This document shows, piece by piece, positions 15,824 through 24,437 of a DNA stretch of 64,000 bases (within the stretch, counting starts at the first letter, position 1; every line of letters begins with the position of its first letter). The DNA lies in NCBI GenBank assembly GCA_025517465.1, contig JAOPKE010000001.1:620001-684000 (forward strand), read 5' to 3'. A program made the position numbers and the translations under genes. The notes under the pieces are model-generated. The model ran no database searches, had not been told where the DNA came from, and saw nothing but the letters and a program-made list of their open reading frames with translations. The stretch comes from Halobacteria archaeon HArc-gm2 (GTDB lineage Archaea > Halobacteriota > Halobacteria > Halobacteriales > Haloarculaceae).

Positions 15824-16645
15824 TCACTCCGGCGCGTCGACACGGTTCGTCTCGAACCACTCGACGGCGAAGTCGACGAGCGCCCGCTGGCTGGCGAGTC
15901 TGGCCGTCGCCGCGCCGACCGCCCCCGAGACGAGTCCGACCTCTCGTTCGAACGCTGTCCCCAGCGCGTCGAAGTCCCCCGTGCTCGTCTCGAGGGCGGA
16001 TATCTCGACGTCCACTCGATGGCCGTCTTCGAGAATCGGCGCCGTGCTCACTGTCCGCTCTTTCTGAAAGTCGGCCCGGTGCTCCGCGAGGTGGAACGAC
16101 GTGTTGCTGTCGTGACCGACGCCCAGCAGGAGGACGTCACCGTCGCGGTCGTAGACCCGGGCCAGCGGGGAGTTCTCCCCGAGAGGGTCGTCCAGGCCGT
16201 GATCGGTCACGACGGCGTCGGCCGCCCCACCCCACGCGGCGAAGGAGAACTGTGGGTGGCGGCTGCGAACGGTCCCGGGATAGGTCCGGAAGCACTCCGG
16301 TATCGCGCCCATCCCTCTCGTCGGGGTAACGTCCGGCCGGTACGGCGGTCTGGATTCGCGGATCTGACCGACCCAGTCGTCGGGGACCGGTGGCGCCTGC
16401 CAGTCTGCCGGGTCGGTGTACTGGCTGGTGTGGGTCGGCATTACCAGCGTTCCCGCGTCGGTCAGTACCTCCTGGAGGGCGTCGATAACGGCCGGCGGTC
16501 CCCCCGAAACCCAGCCGAGTGCGCTCGTCGACGAGTGAACCAGGAGCGTGTCGCCCGCTTCGACGCCGAGTTCGCGCAGGTCGGCGACCAGTGAGGAGAC
16601 GGTGACTGGTTCGTCGGCTCGGTCGATGGCGTCCGCTTCGCTCAT
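15824..16645 (-). CDS. Aminoglycoside N(3)-acetyltransferase-like protein
   Basis: A 273-residue member of the AAC(3) family (antibiotic_NAT fold). Motifs include DTLLVHSSTSALGWVSGG near the start, VMPTHTSQYTDP, TRGMGAIPECFRTYPGTVRSRHPQFSFAAWG in the middle and LLGVGHDSNTSFHLAEHRA. The last carries the conserved His and Asn region of the acetyl-CoA-dependent site. Haloarchaea are insensitive to most aminoglycosides, so the natural substrate is probably another amine. Relatives act in siderophore or polyketide-like pathways. It is a single gene with no operon partner visible. Confidence 0.88.
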   Translation of the reverse strand: MSEADAIDRADEPVTVSSLVADLRELGVEAGDTLLVHSSTSALGWVSGGPPAVIDALQEVLTDAGTLVMPTHTSQYTDPADWQAPPVPDDWVGQIRESRPPYRPDVTPTRGMGAIPECFRTYPGTVRSRHPQFSFAAWGGAADAVVTDHGLDDPLGENSPLARVYDRDGDVLLLGVGHDSNTSFHLAEHRADFQKERTVSTAPILEDGHRVDVEISALETSTGDFDALGTAFEREVGLVSGAVGAATARLASQRALVDFAVEWFETNRVDAPE

Positions 16646-16717
16646 GCGGTTCCAGAGTACGAGCGCGCGCTTCAGTGTTCTCCCGGATTGTGGGACGGTA
16701 CCGTCTGCCGTGTGGGT

Positions 16718-17641
16718 TTAGTCCCGCGTTCCGATCGAGCGCCGGATCGAAAGCACCTCGTCACGGAGGGCGTCGCGTTTCAATAGCGCGAACCCGGTGA
16801 CGATCAACGTGAACCCGGCGACGGTGAAGACGGACGGCGTCTCCTGGAGGACGAGGAATCCGGTGACGGCGGCGACGACGGGGGCCGCGTAGGAGACGAA
16901 GTTGATCTCTATCGGGCCGAGGCGTTCCAGCAGGTCGAAGTAGACGAGGAACCCCAGTGCGCTCGCGACGACGACCAGATAGCTGAGCGCGAGGACGGCG
17001 TCCGCGGTCCAGTTCACGTCGGCCACGGATTCGCCGAGCAAGAGGCTCACGACGTGCATCAGCAGCGCGCCAAGCAGCATCGACCAGGCCTCCATCGTCT
17101 CGATGGGGAGGTCGGCGTCGATACGACGAGTGAGGACGCTGCCGAGCGCGAACGACGCGGCGGCCAGGAAGACGAGCAGTTGCGAGACGGTACTCGTCGT
17201 GACGAGGTTGCCCGGGTCGGGGTTGCTCAGGACGACGACGCCGGCGAAGCCGAGGAGGAGCCCGGCGATTCCCAGCGACGTGAGGCGCTCGTCCGGGAGC
17301 AGGCCGCGCGCGAAGCCGGTGGTCAGGACCGGCGAGAGGCTGACGATGATGGCCGCCGCGGCGCTCGTGGTCCCCTGTTCACCGACGAACAGGAAGGCGT
17401 GATAGGCGGCGATCAGCAGAAGGCCACCGACGCCGACCAGCCACCACTCCTGACGGGACTTCGGACGCCACTGATCCGTGGCGTACGCCGCGTACGCGAG
17501 CATCAGGACGCCCGCGGCGTCGTACCTGAAGGCCGCGAACAGCACCGGCGGGAAGAACTCCAGGCCTGCCTTGATAGCGGTGAAGGCCGAGCCCCAGGCG
17601 ACGGCCAGCGCGAGGAACAGGACGAGATTGCGGTACCTCAC
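16718..17641 (-). CDS. EamA/DMT family transporter
   Basis: The 307-residue protein has ten predicted membrane helices in two five-helix repeats, the EamA (drug/metabolite transporter) plan. The opening segment LVLFLALAVAWGSAFTAIKAGLEFFPPVLFAAFRY is the classic first repeat with its GxxF and R motifs. DMT members usually export amino acids or other metabolites, and substrate cannot be inferred. It stands alone, in the same direction as the acetyltransferase gene but with a separate upstream region. Confidence 0.88.
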   Translation of the reverse strand: MRYRNLVLFLALAVAWGSAFTAIKAGLEFFPPVLFAAFRYDAAGVLMLAYAAYATDQWRPKSRQEWWLVGVGGLLLIAAYHAFLFVGEQGTTSAAAAIIVSLSPVLTTGFARGLLPDERLTSLGIAGLLLGFAGVVVLSNPDPGNLVTTSTVSQLLVFLAAASFALGSVLTRRIDADLPIETMEAWSMLLGALLMHVVSLLLGESVADVNWTADAVLALSYLVVVASALGFLVYFDLLERLGPIEINFVSYAAPVVAAVTGFLVLQETPSVFTVAGFTLIVTGFALLKRDALRDEVLSIRRSIGTRD

Positions 17642-17793
17642 GCCGGCCCACCTGCCCGACGGTCCGTTTCGACGACTGTTCCGAGCGTCACGGTCTTACT
17701 CGACCGCTGACGGCTAAACAGTGTATCGACTGACGCGCGCGTCTGCTGACGAACGAGGTTAGACCGGTCGTCGCACGCCGCAGTCGGTGACCC

Positions 17794-18354
17794 CTACTCC
17801 ACCTTCGACCCGTCGGGCCGGAGGAGCCACCAGACGTCGCTGGCGCCGTGCCCTCTGGTGTGGGCTGGTTCCTCGTCCGAGGCGAAGTAGTACAGCGGCC
17901 ATCCGGCGGCGGCAACCTGCGTCGCGCCGTCCTCCCGCTCGAACGTCGTCAGTTCCGCGGCGACGCCGTCCCCCTTCGACGGCTCCCCGTCGACAGTCAG
18001 CGGCGGCCAGCCGTCCGCGCAGTCGGCGCCGCAGGCACTCTCCCCCTCGCCCTGCGAGTCCCTGTCGTACATGTAGAGAGCCATGTCGTCGTTCCCGACG
18101 AGGATCTCCCCGTGTTCCTCGTGCGAGCGGACGGTGACAGCCGGTACCGAGTCTGTTCCCGACCCCGCCCCGGAATTCGACCCGGAACCTGTGTCCGAGC
18201 CGGAGCCTGAGCCGGATCCAGAGTCAGATCCCGACCCCGACCCAGATCCGCTGTCTGCGTCCGACCCTGACCCGCCCTCTCCGATTCCCAGACACCCGGC
18301 GAGCGCGACTGTACTCCCCGCAATCCCCACGAACTTTCGCCGTGTAGTTGGCAC
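17794..18354 (-). CDS. Tat-exported lipoprotein with COG4315-type repeats
   Basis: The 186-residue protein begins with a Tat signal and lipobox (TTRRKFVGIAG, then ALAGC), followed by a long Gly/Ser/Asp linker (about residues 40-85) and two copies of the Yx(F/W/Y)xxD-type motif, LYMYDRD and LYYFASD. It also has paired Cys residues in ACGADCADGWPP. It is therefore a membrane-anchored surface protein of a widespread family of unknown function. I start at the GTG at 18354 (MPTTRRKF). An upstream ATG would add 21 residues before the twin-Arg signal. Confidence 0.82.
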   Translation of the reverse strand: MPTTRRKFVGIAGSTVALAGCLGIGEGGSGSDADSGSGSGSGSDSGSGSGSGSDTGSGSNSGAGSGTDSVPAVTVRSHEEHGEILVGNDDMALYMYDRDSQGEGESACGADCADGWPPLTVDGEPSKGDGVAAELTTFEREDGATQVAAAGWPLYYFASDEEPAHTRGHGASDVWWLLRPDGSKVE

Positions 18355-18506
18355 GGCCTGACAGTCGGCCGAATTCCCTTTCAGGATTTTCCCAATTCCG
18401 TCCCAACTCCGTCCCAACTCGTCGCCTCACTGCGGGCCAATCCGGCTCATGACGGTCTTGCGGTACTACGTCTTCGTTGAATCCGCTGTCCGAATGTGGT
18501 CCCAGA

Positions 18507-18794
18507 TCAGGCTTCCTCTTCCGGGACCGTCCCGAGTATCTCCTCGACCACGTCCCAGTGGGCGTCGGCCTGGTCCGTGAACACGTACACTGCCCCGTAG
18601 CCGTCCCCGGTCGGTTCGAGCACGTCGTGCTCCATCAGGACGTCGAGGTGGTGTCTGACGGTGGTGTAGTCGACGCCGAGCGACTCGGCGAGCTCGTTGG
18701 CGTTCTTCGGTCTCTCCTCGAGTTCCCGGACCAGTCGCGAACGCGTCGCTGCTCCGCGGGAACTGGCGAGCAACTGCCAGAGGACGCCGTCCAT
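18507..18794 (-). CDS. Small winged-helix (ArsR-like) transcriptional regulator
   Basis: A 95-residue helix-turn-helix protein. It begins MDGVLWQLLASSRGAATRSRLVRELEERPKNANELAESLGVDYTTVRHHLDVLMEHDVLE, an HTH_20/ArsR-type fold, then a wing (GDGYGAVYVFTD) and a helix. I prefer the start at MDGVLW because relatives begin there and the 12 codons upstream are unlike them. An AT-rich block with TATATAAC lies about 60 bp upstream, implying a short leader. The partner genes it controls are not evident. SurE lies upstream on the same strand, separated by 105 bp. Confidence 0.8.
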   Translation of the reverse strand: MDGVLWQLLASSRGAATRSRLVRELEERPKNANELAESLGVDYTTVRHHLDVLMEHDVLEPTGDGYGAVYVFTDQADAHWDVVEEILGTVPEEEA

Positions 18795-18899
18795 CGCCGG
18801 GCAGTTTCCCTGGGAGGTACGTAAACGCACTGGAGCTCTGGCGTTTTTATGCAGTATATAACGTCTAAAATATAGGTCCAGAGCCGACTTCGCGGCGGT

Positions 18900-19694
18900 T
18901 CAGGTCGGGTCGTATGCTTCGGCGAGCGCGTCGAGCGAGTCGTGGTGTTCACACGTGTGGGGCGCTGTCAACGGCGAGACGCTCACCTTGCCGTCGACGA
19001 CCGCGCGACGGTCCGTTCCATCGGGGTCCGGGATGTCGCCCTCGGCCATCCGTTCCCAGATACGGTCGTGGAGCGTGATCAGGTCGCCGTCCTTCTCGGC
19101 GCCCATCTCGTAGACGGTCGAGGGCTCGGTGACTGCCATCGGCGCGGGCCCCCATTCGGCGACGGGTGCGTTGACGTTGAGGTAGTCACAGCGCTCGAAG
19201 ACGCCCGACTGGAGGGCGTTGTCCGCCAGGTAGCGAGTGATCCGCTGGGCCTCGGCGTAGCTCTCGGGGTCGGTCTCGACGTCGGAGAACGCGGTGTCCT
19301 CGCGGACGGGGATGTACATCGAGACGGCGATGGCCGGCACGTCGAAGTACGTCGCCTCGACGGCGGCGCTGACCGTCCCCGACCGGCCGAGGACGTACGA
19401 TCCGAGGTTGGCGCCCTCGTTACAGCCGGCCACGACCAGATCAGCATCCGGGACGAGCGACTCGATGCCGGCGACCACGCAGTCTGCCGGGGTGCCCTCG
19501 ATGGCGTAGCCCAGGTCGTACTCGTGGACGGTCACCTCGTGGGAGATGGCCCGACCGACGGCGCTCTGGTCCGCTATCGGAGCGACGGCGGTCACGTCGC
19601 CAACCTCGGACAGCGCGTCGTAGAGGGCGCGAAAGCCGACGCTCTCGATGCCGTCGTCGTTCGTCAGGAGGATCGACGGCTCCGTTCCTACCAT
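18900..19694 (-). CDS. surE: 5'/3'-nucleotidase SurE
   Basis: The 264-residue protein opens with ILLTNDDGIES, the metal-binding Asp-Asp pair of SurE, and has the family motifs VAPIADQSAVGRAIS and VAGCNEGANLGSYVLGRSGTVSAA, which build the divalent-metal active site. SurE removes phosphate from nucleoside monophosphates and short polyphosphate. A TATA-like box (GCTTTTCG on the minus strand) 26 bp upstream of the ATG at 19694 supports that start. The 119 codons open upstream are not family-like. Length is normal. Confidence 0.92.
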   Translation of the reverse strand: MVGTEPSILLTNDDGIESVGFRALYDALSEVGDVTAVAPIADQSAVGRAISHEVTVHEYDLGYAIEGTPADCVVAGIESLVPDADLVVAGCNEGANLGSYVLGRSGTVSAAVEATYFDVPAIAVSMYIPVREDTAFSDVETDPESYAEAQRITRYLADNALQSGVFERCDYLNVNAPVAEWGPAPMAVTEPSTVYEMGAEKDGDLITLHDRIWERMAEGDIPDPDGTDRRAVVDGKVSVSPLTAPHTCEHHDSLDALAEAYDPT

Positions 19695-19826
19695 GGTCCG
19701 GTCTGTGGGCGTGCCGACGAAAAGCCTGCCGGGTAGTGGAGGCGTGGCGACGGCCGCCGCTGGCTTCCGTCCGTCGCGAGATCTGTCAGTCAAAAATTGA
19801 CTCGCAAGTGCATCTGAAAACCGAAT

Positions 19827-19836
19827 ATCATATAAT
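19827..19836 (+). promoter_or_regulatory. TATA box for the clamp-like 268-aa gene
   Basis: ATCATATAAT is one of the clearest TATA boxes in the window, centred 28 bp before the ATG at 19861. It indicates leaderless transcription. Confidence 0.6.
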
Positions 19837-19860
19837 GGGAGAGGGAGTACCAAGACCGGA

Positions 19861-20667
19861 ATGGTCGAACGACTCGCGAGCATCACCGGTGGGCTACCGG
19901 ATCTCGTCTTCGCCGTCCGCCAGACCGCTCTGTGGCCCGAGGACGTCCCGTCTCCGTACTTCAGGCGGATGCTCTTTCGCGTCGGTGATGGGTGGGTAGA
20001 CACGCCGGCGGGGTCACTGGCGACGGCCCCTGCCGGGTTCGTCAGCTTCACCGAGCAGTACTTCGACGACGTCCGGGTCTACGGCGACGCTCCCGTCAAG
20101 GCCGTGCTCGACGCCAAGGGAATCACACAGATGGCCGCCTGTATCGACCGGGACGAGCAGACCCGCATCGACCTGTTCGGCGACCCGGAGTGCAGGTATG
20201 CGACTGAGTTACGCGTCAGCGCCGGAGAGACGATCATCCGTTTCGACGAGTTACCGGACGAGTCGTTCCTCTCGGACGTCCCCGAACAGATGCCCGAGAC
20301 GTTCGACGGCGGCCGCTTCCGCCTCGCTGATGGGGAGCCGGCCCCGACGGTGGTCGAGACGACGGCCGCGTCCCTCACACGCATCGTCGACGCCGTGGAG
20401 GCCGTCGACGGTGCGACGTACCCGCTCTCGGTCACCGAGGAGGGACCGGCGCTCGACGTGTCCAGGCGCGGCGTCTCCGCGTGCGCCCGCCTCCCGGGAC
20501 GACGAGTCGAGGGTCCGTCCGTGCAGAACCGCTACGGCGACGCGTTCGCCCACGCCGTCCGGACGCTCGACGGCGATCTCGGGCTCGAGACGGCGCCCGA
20601 CGGCCCGCTCGCCATCGTCAGCGAGAACGACGAGTACACCGCCCGTGTCGTCGTCCCGGTGCGCTAG
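19861..20667 (+). CDS. Uncharacterised protein, possible PCNA-like fold
   Basis: A 268-residue protein that I do not recognise by family. By eye its layout resembles a sliding clamp. There is a first all-beta half, then APVKAVLDAKGITQMAACIDRDEQTRIDLFG in the place of the PCNA inter-domain region. A TTAASLTRIVDAVEAV helix follows, like the second-domain opening helix. The C-terminal segment, NRYGDAFAHAVRTL ... GPLAIVSENDEYTARVVVPVR, parallels the clamp ending that finishes in an APR-like strand. This is inference from pattern, not alignment. It has a strong own promoter, and its stop overlaps that of the convergent methyltransferase gene. Confidence 0.6.
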   Translation: MVERLASITGGLPDLVFAVRQTALWPEDVPSPYFRRMLFRVGDGWVDTPAGSLATAPAGFVSFTEQYFDDVRVYGDAPVKAVLDAKGITQMAACIDRDEQTRIDLFGDPECRYATELRVSAGETIIRFDELPDESFLSDVPEQMPETFDGGRFRLADGEPAPTVVETTAASLTRIVDAVEAVDGATYPLSVTEEGPALDVSRRGVSACARLPGRRVEGPSVQNRYGDAFAHAVRTLDGDLGLETAPDGPLAIVSENDEYTARVVVPVR

Positions 20668-22100
20668 GCCGCGTCCACGACCGTCTCGCCGTCGACGACC
20701 ACGTTGTAGGCTGCTTCGTCGTCGTTCCACAGCACCAGCGCGTTCTCGAAGAAGAGCAAGTCACCGTAGTCGGCCCGCCGCAGGTCGGCGTTGAGCGCCG
20801 ACTCGTCCGTGAGCACGGCGAAGTGGTCGGTCTCTTGGCTCCCGTCGCCGATCAGGAAGAGCGGGTTACCGCCGTCCGAGAGGTCGTTGCTGAGTTTGAC
20901 GGCGACGAGGTTGACGCGCTCGGTGACGTGGGCCTCCGCGTCGACCATCTTCGCCGCGAACTCCCTGCTCCCCTGGGCCTCGATGGCCCGCTCGCCGTCT
21001 CGCCGGAGCACGGCGTAGGCGTACTGCACGTCGACGTTGACGAACTCGCCGGGTTCGTGGTCCGGGTCGGTCGCGGCCTCGTCGAGTCGTCTCTGGAACT
21101 CGGGAACGGTGATGTCTGGCTTCACGTCGAAGGACCAGGACTCGCTCTCGGGAGATTCACCGTGCCAGAGCCTGACCGTCGGCGCGTACACCGTCGCTGG
21201 CCCGCGGTCCGCGACGGCTCGCTCGATCTCCCGCAGTTCGATAGCTGTATTCCGATCCGCCGGGGCGAGCGCGACCAGCGAGCCGTCTGCTGCGAGCGCG
21301 TCGAGGTATCGCCTGACTACGGCCTCGGGGTCGTCAAGTTCGCTGAGGACGTTGCCGAACAGGATCAGGTCGAACGCCGTCCGGTCCTCCCTTCCGCGCT
21401 CATCTGCAGAGCCGGGCTCGAACGCTTCCGCCGTTTCCCGGTGTATCGTCGTGCGAACGTTCGGGCCGTAGTCGTCGAGCATCCGTTCGAGAATGTCCGC
21501 GGCGGCGCTCGGTTCGACGGCGTGGTAGTCGACGAGCGCGTCCTCGGGCAACAGGTCGAGGAGGCCGAGCGCAGGGCCGCCGACGCCGGCGCCGACGTCG
21601 AGGACGCGGAGCGGCCGTTCGATCAACCCCTCGTTCGCCAGGTCCGCCAGAACGTACTGTGTCGTCGCGTAGTAGTCGGGGAGGTGGTAAATCGCGTAGC
21701 CCAGCGCCGTCAGATCGTCGTAGGTCACGTCGACCTGCCGGAGATACCGGTCCTTGATCTGGCGGATCCGGTCCCGGAGGCGCTCGCCGCTCTCGCCCTC
21801 GGGCCAGTCCACACCGTACTCCTCGACGAGTAATTCTTCGAGCGTCGCGGCGTGTCGCTCCGGGAACTCCTCGACGCCGTGGAAAGCGACCGAGATCGGT
21901 TCCTCGGGTGCCGGCTCGAAAGTCCCGTCGTCGCGCTCGACGACGCCCAGATCCATCGCCTCCTCGCGGATGACCTGCCGGACGACGGCCGGGTGGGGCT
22001 GGCCCTCGACGTACTCCGATATCTCGTCGGGGTCGAGCGGGCGGACGTTGCGCAGGTACTTGGCGTTCGAGACGACCTGCTCGCGCTGGTCTGGATTCAT
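20664..22100 (-). CDS. Rsm22-like SAM-dependent methyltransferase
   Basis: The 478-residue protein combines an N-terminal helical region (DRYLRQVDVTYDDLTALGYAIYHLPDYYATTQYVLADLA) with a Rossmann methyltransferase core: motif I RVLDVGAGVGGPALGLL, acidic strand end HAVEPS and motif IV-like FGNVLSELDD. The Rsm22 group is linked to small-subunit ribosomal RNA or mitoribosome maturation in eukaryotes. The archaeal substrate is unknown. It overlaps the prephenate dehydrogenase gene upstream by 4 bp (ATGA) and is translated after it. Confidence 0.8.
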   Translation of the reverse strand: MNPDQREQVVSNAKYLRNVRPLDPDEISEYVEGQPHPAVVRQVIREEAMDLGVVERDDGTFEPAPEEPISVAFHGVEEFPERHAATLEELLVEEYGVDWPEGESGERLRDRIRQIKDRYLRQVDVTYDDLTALGYAIYHLPDYYATTQYVLADLANEGLIERPLRVLDVGAGVGGPALGLLDLLPEDALVDYHAVEPSAAADILERMLDDYGPNVRTTIHRETAEAFEPGSADERGREDRTAFDLILFGNVLSELDDPEAVVRRYLDALAADGSLVALAPADRNTAIELREIERAVADRGPATVYAPTVRLWHGESPESESWSFDVKPDITVPEFQRRLDEAATDPDHEPGEFVNVDVQYAYAVLRRDGERAIEAQGSREFAAKMVDAEAHVTERVNLVAVKLSNDLSDGGNPLFLIGDGSQETDHFAVLTDESALNADLRRADYGDLLFFENALVLWNDDEAAYNVVVDGETVVDAA

Positions 22101-22828
22101 GAGAGGCGGTCGTAGAAGTCGACGAATCGGTCGGCGTCGGCGTCGGCGATCTCTGCGGCCGCGGCGGCGACGTCGTCGGCACCGTCGAAGGCCGCCTGGA
22201 TGTCGGCGTAGACCCGTCCTTCGCCGCCGGTCGTCTGCTCGACGAGGTCGAACAGGCCCGCGGAGATTGGGGTCTGGAAGTGGTCGGGGACGTCCTCGGC
22301 GGCAGCGGCGAACGCGAGGACGGCCGTGTGCGCCCTCGCCTGGACGGTCTCCATCGCCTCGTCGTGTTCCTCGGGCGTCGTCTCGACGACGTCGTTCCCG
22401 CCGGCCGTCAGCCGCTCGCGGACGGTCTCGCTCACCTCGCCGCCGTTGTCCGTGACGACGGCGACGTTGCCTGGTGCTCGTTCCGGGGCAAAGAGCGGGT
22501 GGAGGCTCAGACGCTCGCAGTCGGGCGCGTACTCCCGCATCGCCGCCATCGGGTCGCGCATGCTCCCCGTCACGTCACAGATTGCACGCTCTGCGCGGGG
22601 AGCGTACGCCTCGATGGCGTCCCGCGCGGCCGGCATCGGGACGGCGACGCAGACGACGCCGAACGGCTCCTCGGCAGCAGGGTCGACGACGCGGCCACCG
22701 ACGGCGTCCACGGCCGCCCGAGCGGCGTCCGGATCGGTGTCGGCGAACCCGACCTGGTCGTCCGCGGTGGCGACGCGCTCGGCGAACCACCGACCCATCG
22801 CGCCGGCACCCACCACGAGCAGTTTCAT
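22097..22828 (-). CDS. tyrA: Prephenate dehydrogenase
   Basis: The 243-residue enzyme oxidises prephenate to 4-hydroxyphenylpyruvate for tyrosine synthesis. It has an N-terminal Rossmann fold (LLVVGAGAMGRWFAERVA, then FADTDPDAARAAVDAVGG), the substrate-region motif ICDVTGSMRDPMAA, and SLHPLFAPERAPG with the conserved His-Pro. The C-terminal half is helical. A GCTTTTGC box 28 bp upstream fits the start. It belongs functionally with the shikimate kinase/chorismate mutase operon but is coupled here with the Rsm22-like gene. Confidence 0.9.
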   Translation of the reverse strand: MKLLVVGAGAMGRWFAERVATADDQVGFADTDPDAARAAVDAVGGRVVDPAAEEPFGVVCVAVPMPAARDAIEAYAPRAERAICDVTGSMRDPMAAMREYAPDCERLSLHPLFAPERAPGNVAVVTDNGGEVSETVRERLTAGGNDVVETTPEEHDEAMETVQARAHTAVLAFAAAAEDVPDHFQTPISAGLFDLVEQTTGGEGRVYADIQAAFDGADDVAAAAAEIADADADRFVDFYDRLS

Positions 22829-23005
22829 CGACCGCGGATAGCCCGTGCCCGTGCAAAAGCGGTTCGGTCCGGTCTATCGCGGCCCCGAATCGGTGTTTCC
22901 GTGACCGGTGACGACTCCACCGACCCGAACGACTATTCACGGCTGACGATGGTTCCGTAGACGCGCGTCGAACCGACCGAGGGGGCCGGAACTCCCCTTG
23001 TAAAC

Positions 23006-23012
23006 GCTTATC
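23006..23012 (+). promoter_or_regulatory. TATA box for the FAH-family gene
   Basis: GCTTATC is centred 28 bp before the ATG at 23037 and supports a leaderless start. Confidence 0.5.
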
Positions 23013-23036
23013 AGGTCAGGTCGTGATCCCCGAGGC

Positions 23037-23810
23037 ATGAAACGCGTCCGATTCCGCGACTCCGCCGGGAACGTCCGGGGCGGCCGGTGGACCGTCGAGG
23101 ACGGCGAACCCGTCGTCACCGCGGCCGCGGGCCCCTACGGCCGCATCGCCTTCGGCGACGAGTCGTACTCGCCGGAGGAGGTCGAGGTGTTGCCGCCCTG
23201 TGAGCCCACGAAGATCGTCTGCGTCGGTCTGAACTACGCCGACCACGCCGAGGAGACGGGCAAGGACATCCCGGACCGGCCCATGCTCTTCCTGAAGCCG
23301 CCCAACACCGTCGCCAGTCACAACTCGACGGTGACGCTGCTGCCGGACAAGGAGCGCATCGACTTCGAGGCGGAACTCGGCGTCGTCATCGGCGAGCAGT
23401 GCAAGAACGTCACCGCGAAGGGCGCCGAGGACGTCATCGCCGGCTACACCTGCGTCAACGACCTCTCGAACCGGGACGACCAGCGCCAGGAGCAGAACTG
23501 GGTCCGCGGCAAGGCCTTCGACAACGCCTGTCCTATCGGCCCGCTCGTCGCGACGCCGGAGCACGTTCCCGAGGACGCGACTATCGAGTCCCGCGTCAAC
23601 GGCGAGACCCGCCAGTCCTCCTCCCGTGACGAGTTCATCTTCTCCATCCCGGAACTCATCGAGGAGATAACGAGCTACATGACGCTCGAACCGGGCGACG
23701 TCATCTCGACGGGGACGCCATCGGGCGTCGGCCCGCTGGAGAACGGCGACCGCGTCGAGGTCGAAGTCGAGGGCGTCGGCACGCTCTCGCACACCGTTCG
23801 CATCCCCTGA
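23037..23810 (+). CDS. Fumarylacetoacetate hydrolase family protein
   Basis: A 257-residue FAH-fold protein. Typical motifs are CVGLNYADHAEETGKDIPDRPMLFLKP, the metal-binding Glu residues in IDFEAELGVVIG, and the C-terminal GDVISTGTPSGVGPLENGD. Members hydrolyse or decarboxylate 2-oxo acids and acylpyruvates (for example fumarylpyruvate or oxaloacetate), using Mg or Mn. The short single-domain form and the DRPMLFLKP motif suggest an acylpyruvase-like enzyme, but substrate is uncertain. It has its own TATA box and no operon partner. Confidence 0.88.
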   Translation: MKRVRFRDSAGNVRGGRWTVEDGEPVVTAAAGPYGRIAFGDESYSPEEVEVLPPCEPTKIVCVGLNYADHAEETGKDIPDRPMLFLKPPNTVASHNSTVTLLPDKERIDFEAELGVVIGEQCKNVTAKGAEDVIAGYTCVNDLSNRDDQRQEQNWVRGKAFDNACPIGPLVATPEHVPEDATIESRVNGETRQSSSRDEFIFSIPELIEEITSYMTLEPGDVISTGTPSGVGPLENGDRVEVEVEGVGTLSHTVRIP

Positions 23811-23857
23811 CTGCAACCGGGCAGTTCTTCTCTCCAAAAATTCCGTCGCGACCGCCG

Positions 23858-24307
23858 TTACAGTCCGAGCAGCGCGCCGGCGTCGAGCAGCAGGAGCACC
23901 GAGACGAGCGACGCCGCGAGGAGGAACGGGCGGGCGTTCCGCGCCGGTTCTCTGATCTTCTGCTGTGCGAGTCCGTCCGAGAGCTTACTCGCGGCGATCT
24001 CGGTGAACGCCGCCAGCAGGAACCACAGCGCGACCATGGCCAGGACGAGGTTGCCCCGCGTCGTGTTCAGTAGCGACGACCCGGTATAGAACGTCCCGGC
24101 GAGGTGTCCACCGGTCAGCAGGAGCAGGAGCGCGCTCGCCCGCGATATCTGTTTGAGCCGGCTCGTTACGAATTCCAGCGGAGCTACGTTTACGTCTCCG
24201 TCCATCGCCGTCGGTAAGACGGCGAGTGTGACGAACAGGACGGTGCCAGACCACAGTCCCGCGAAGAGCATGTGCACCCCGAACACCGCGGCTTCGACGA
24301 ATCCCAT
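23858..24307 (-). CDS. CopD-like four-helix membrane protein
   Basis: The 149-residue protein is largely hydrophobic with four predicted helices: residues about 4-27 (FVEAAVFGVHMLFAGLWSGTVLFVTLAVLP), 55-72, 87-108 and 127-147. A His-containing first helix followed by a glycine-rich turn resembles CopD/DUF2269-type integral membrane proteins, some of which handle copper or haem. No extramembrane domain is present. The ATG at 24307 is used because the first helix follows directly. It is divergent from the HisC operon, and the intergenic space is about 130 bp. Confidence 0.7.
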   Translation of the reverse strand: MGFVEAAVFGVHMLFAGLWSGTVLFVTLAVLPTAMDGDVNVAPLEFVTSRLKQISRASALLLLLTGGHLAGTFYTGSSLLNTTRGNLVLAMVALWFLLAAFTEIAASKLSDGLAQQKIREPARNARPFLLAASLVSVLLLLDAGALLGL

Positions 24308-24405
24308 GCCAGTTGGTGGGGAGCAGGTCTCTTCAAGCCCGGTGAAACCGGCCGCCATTCCCGGTCGTGTCGACTCCCGTGCGAACCGATCACGCCAGTT
24401 GGGCA

Positions 24406-24414
24406 CGTTTAAGC
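24406..24414 (+). promoter_or_regulatory. TATA box for the hisC operon
   Basis: CGTTTAAGC is centred 28 bp before the ATG at 24438, consistent with a leaderless operon start. Confidence 0.6.
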
Positions 24415-24437
24415 CGCGCCGTCTGCTTGCCTCACCC

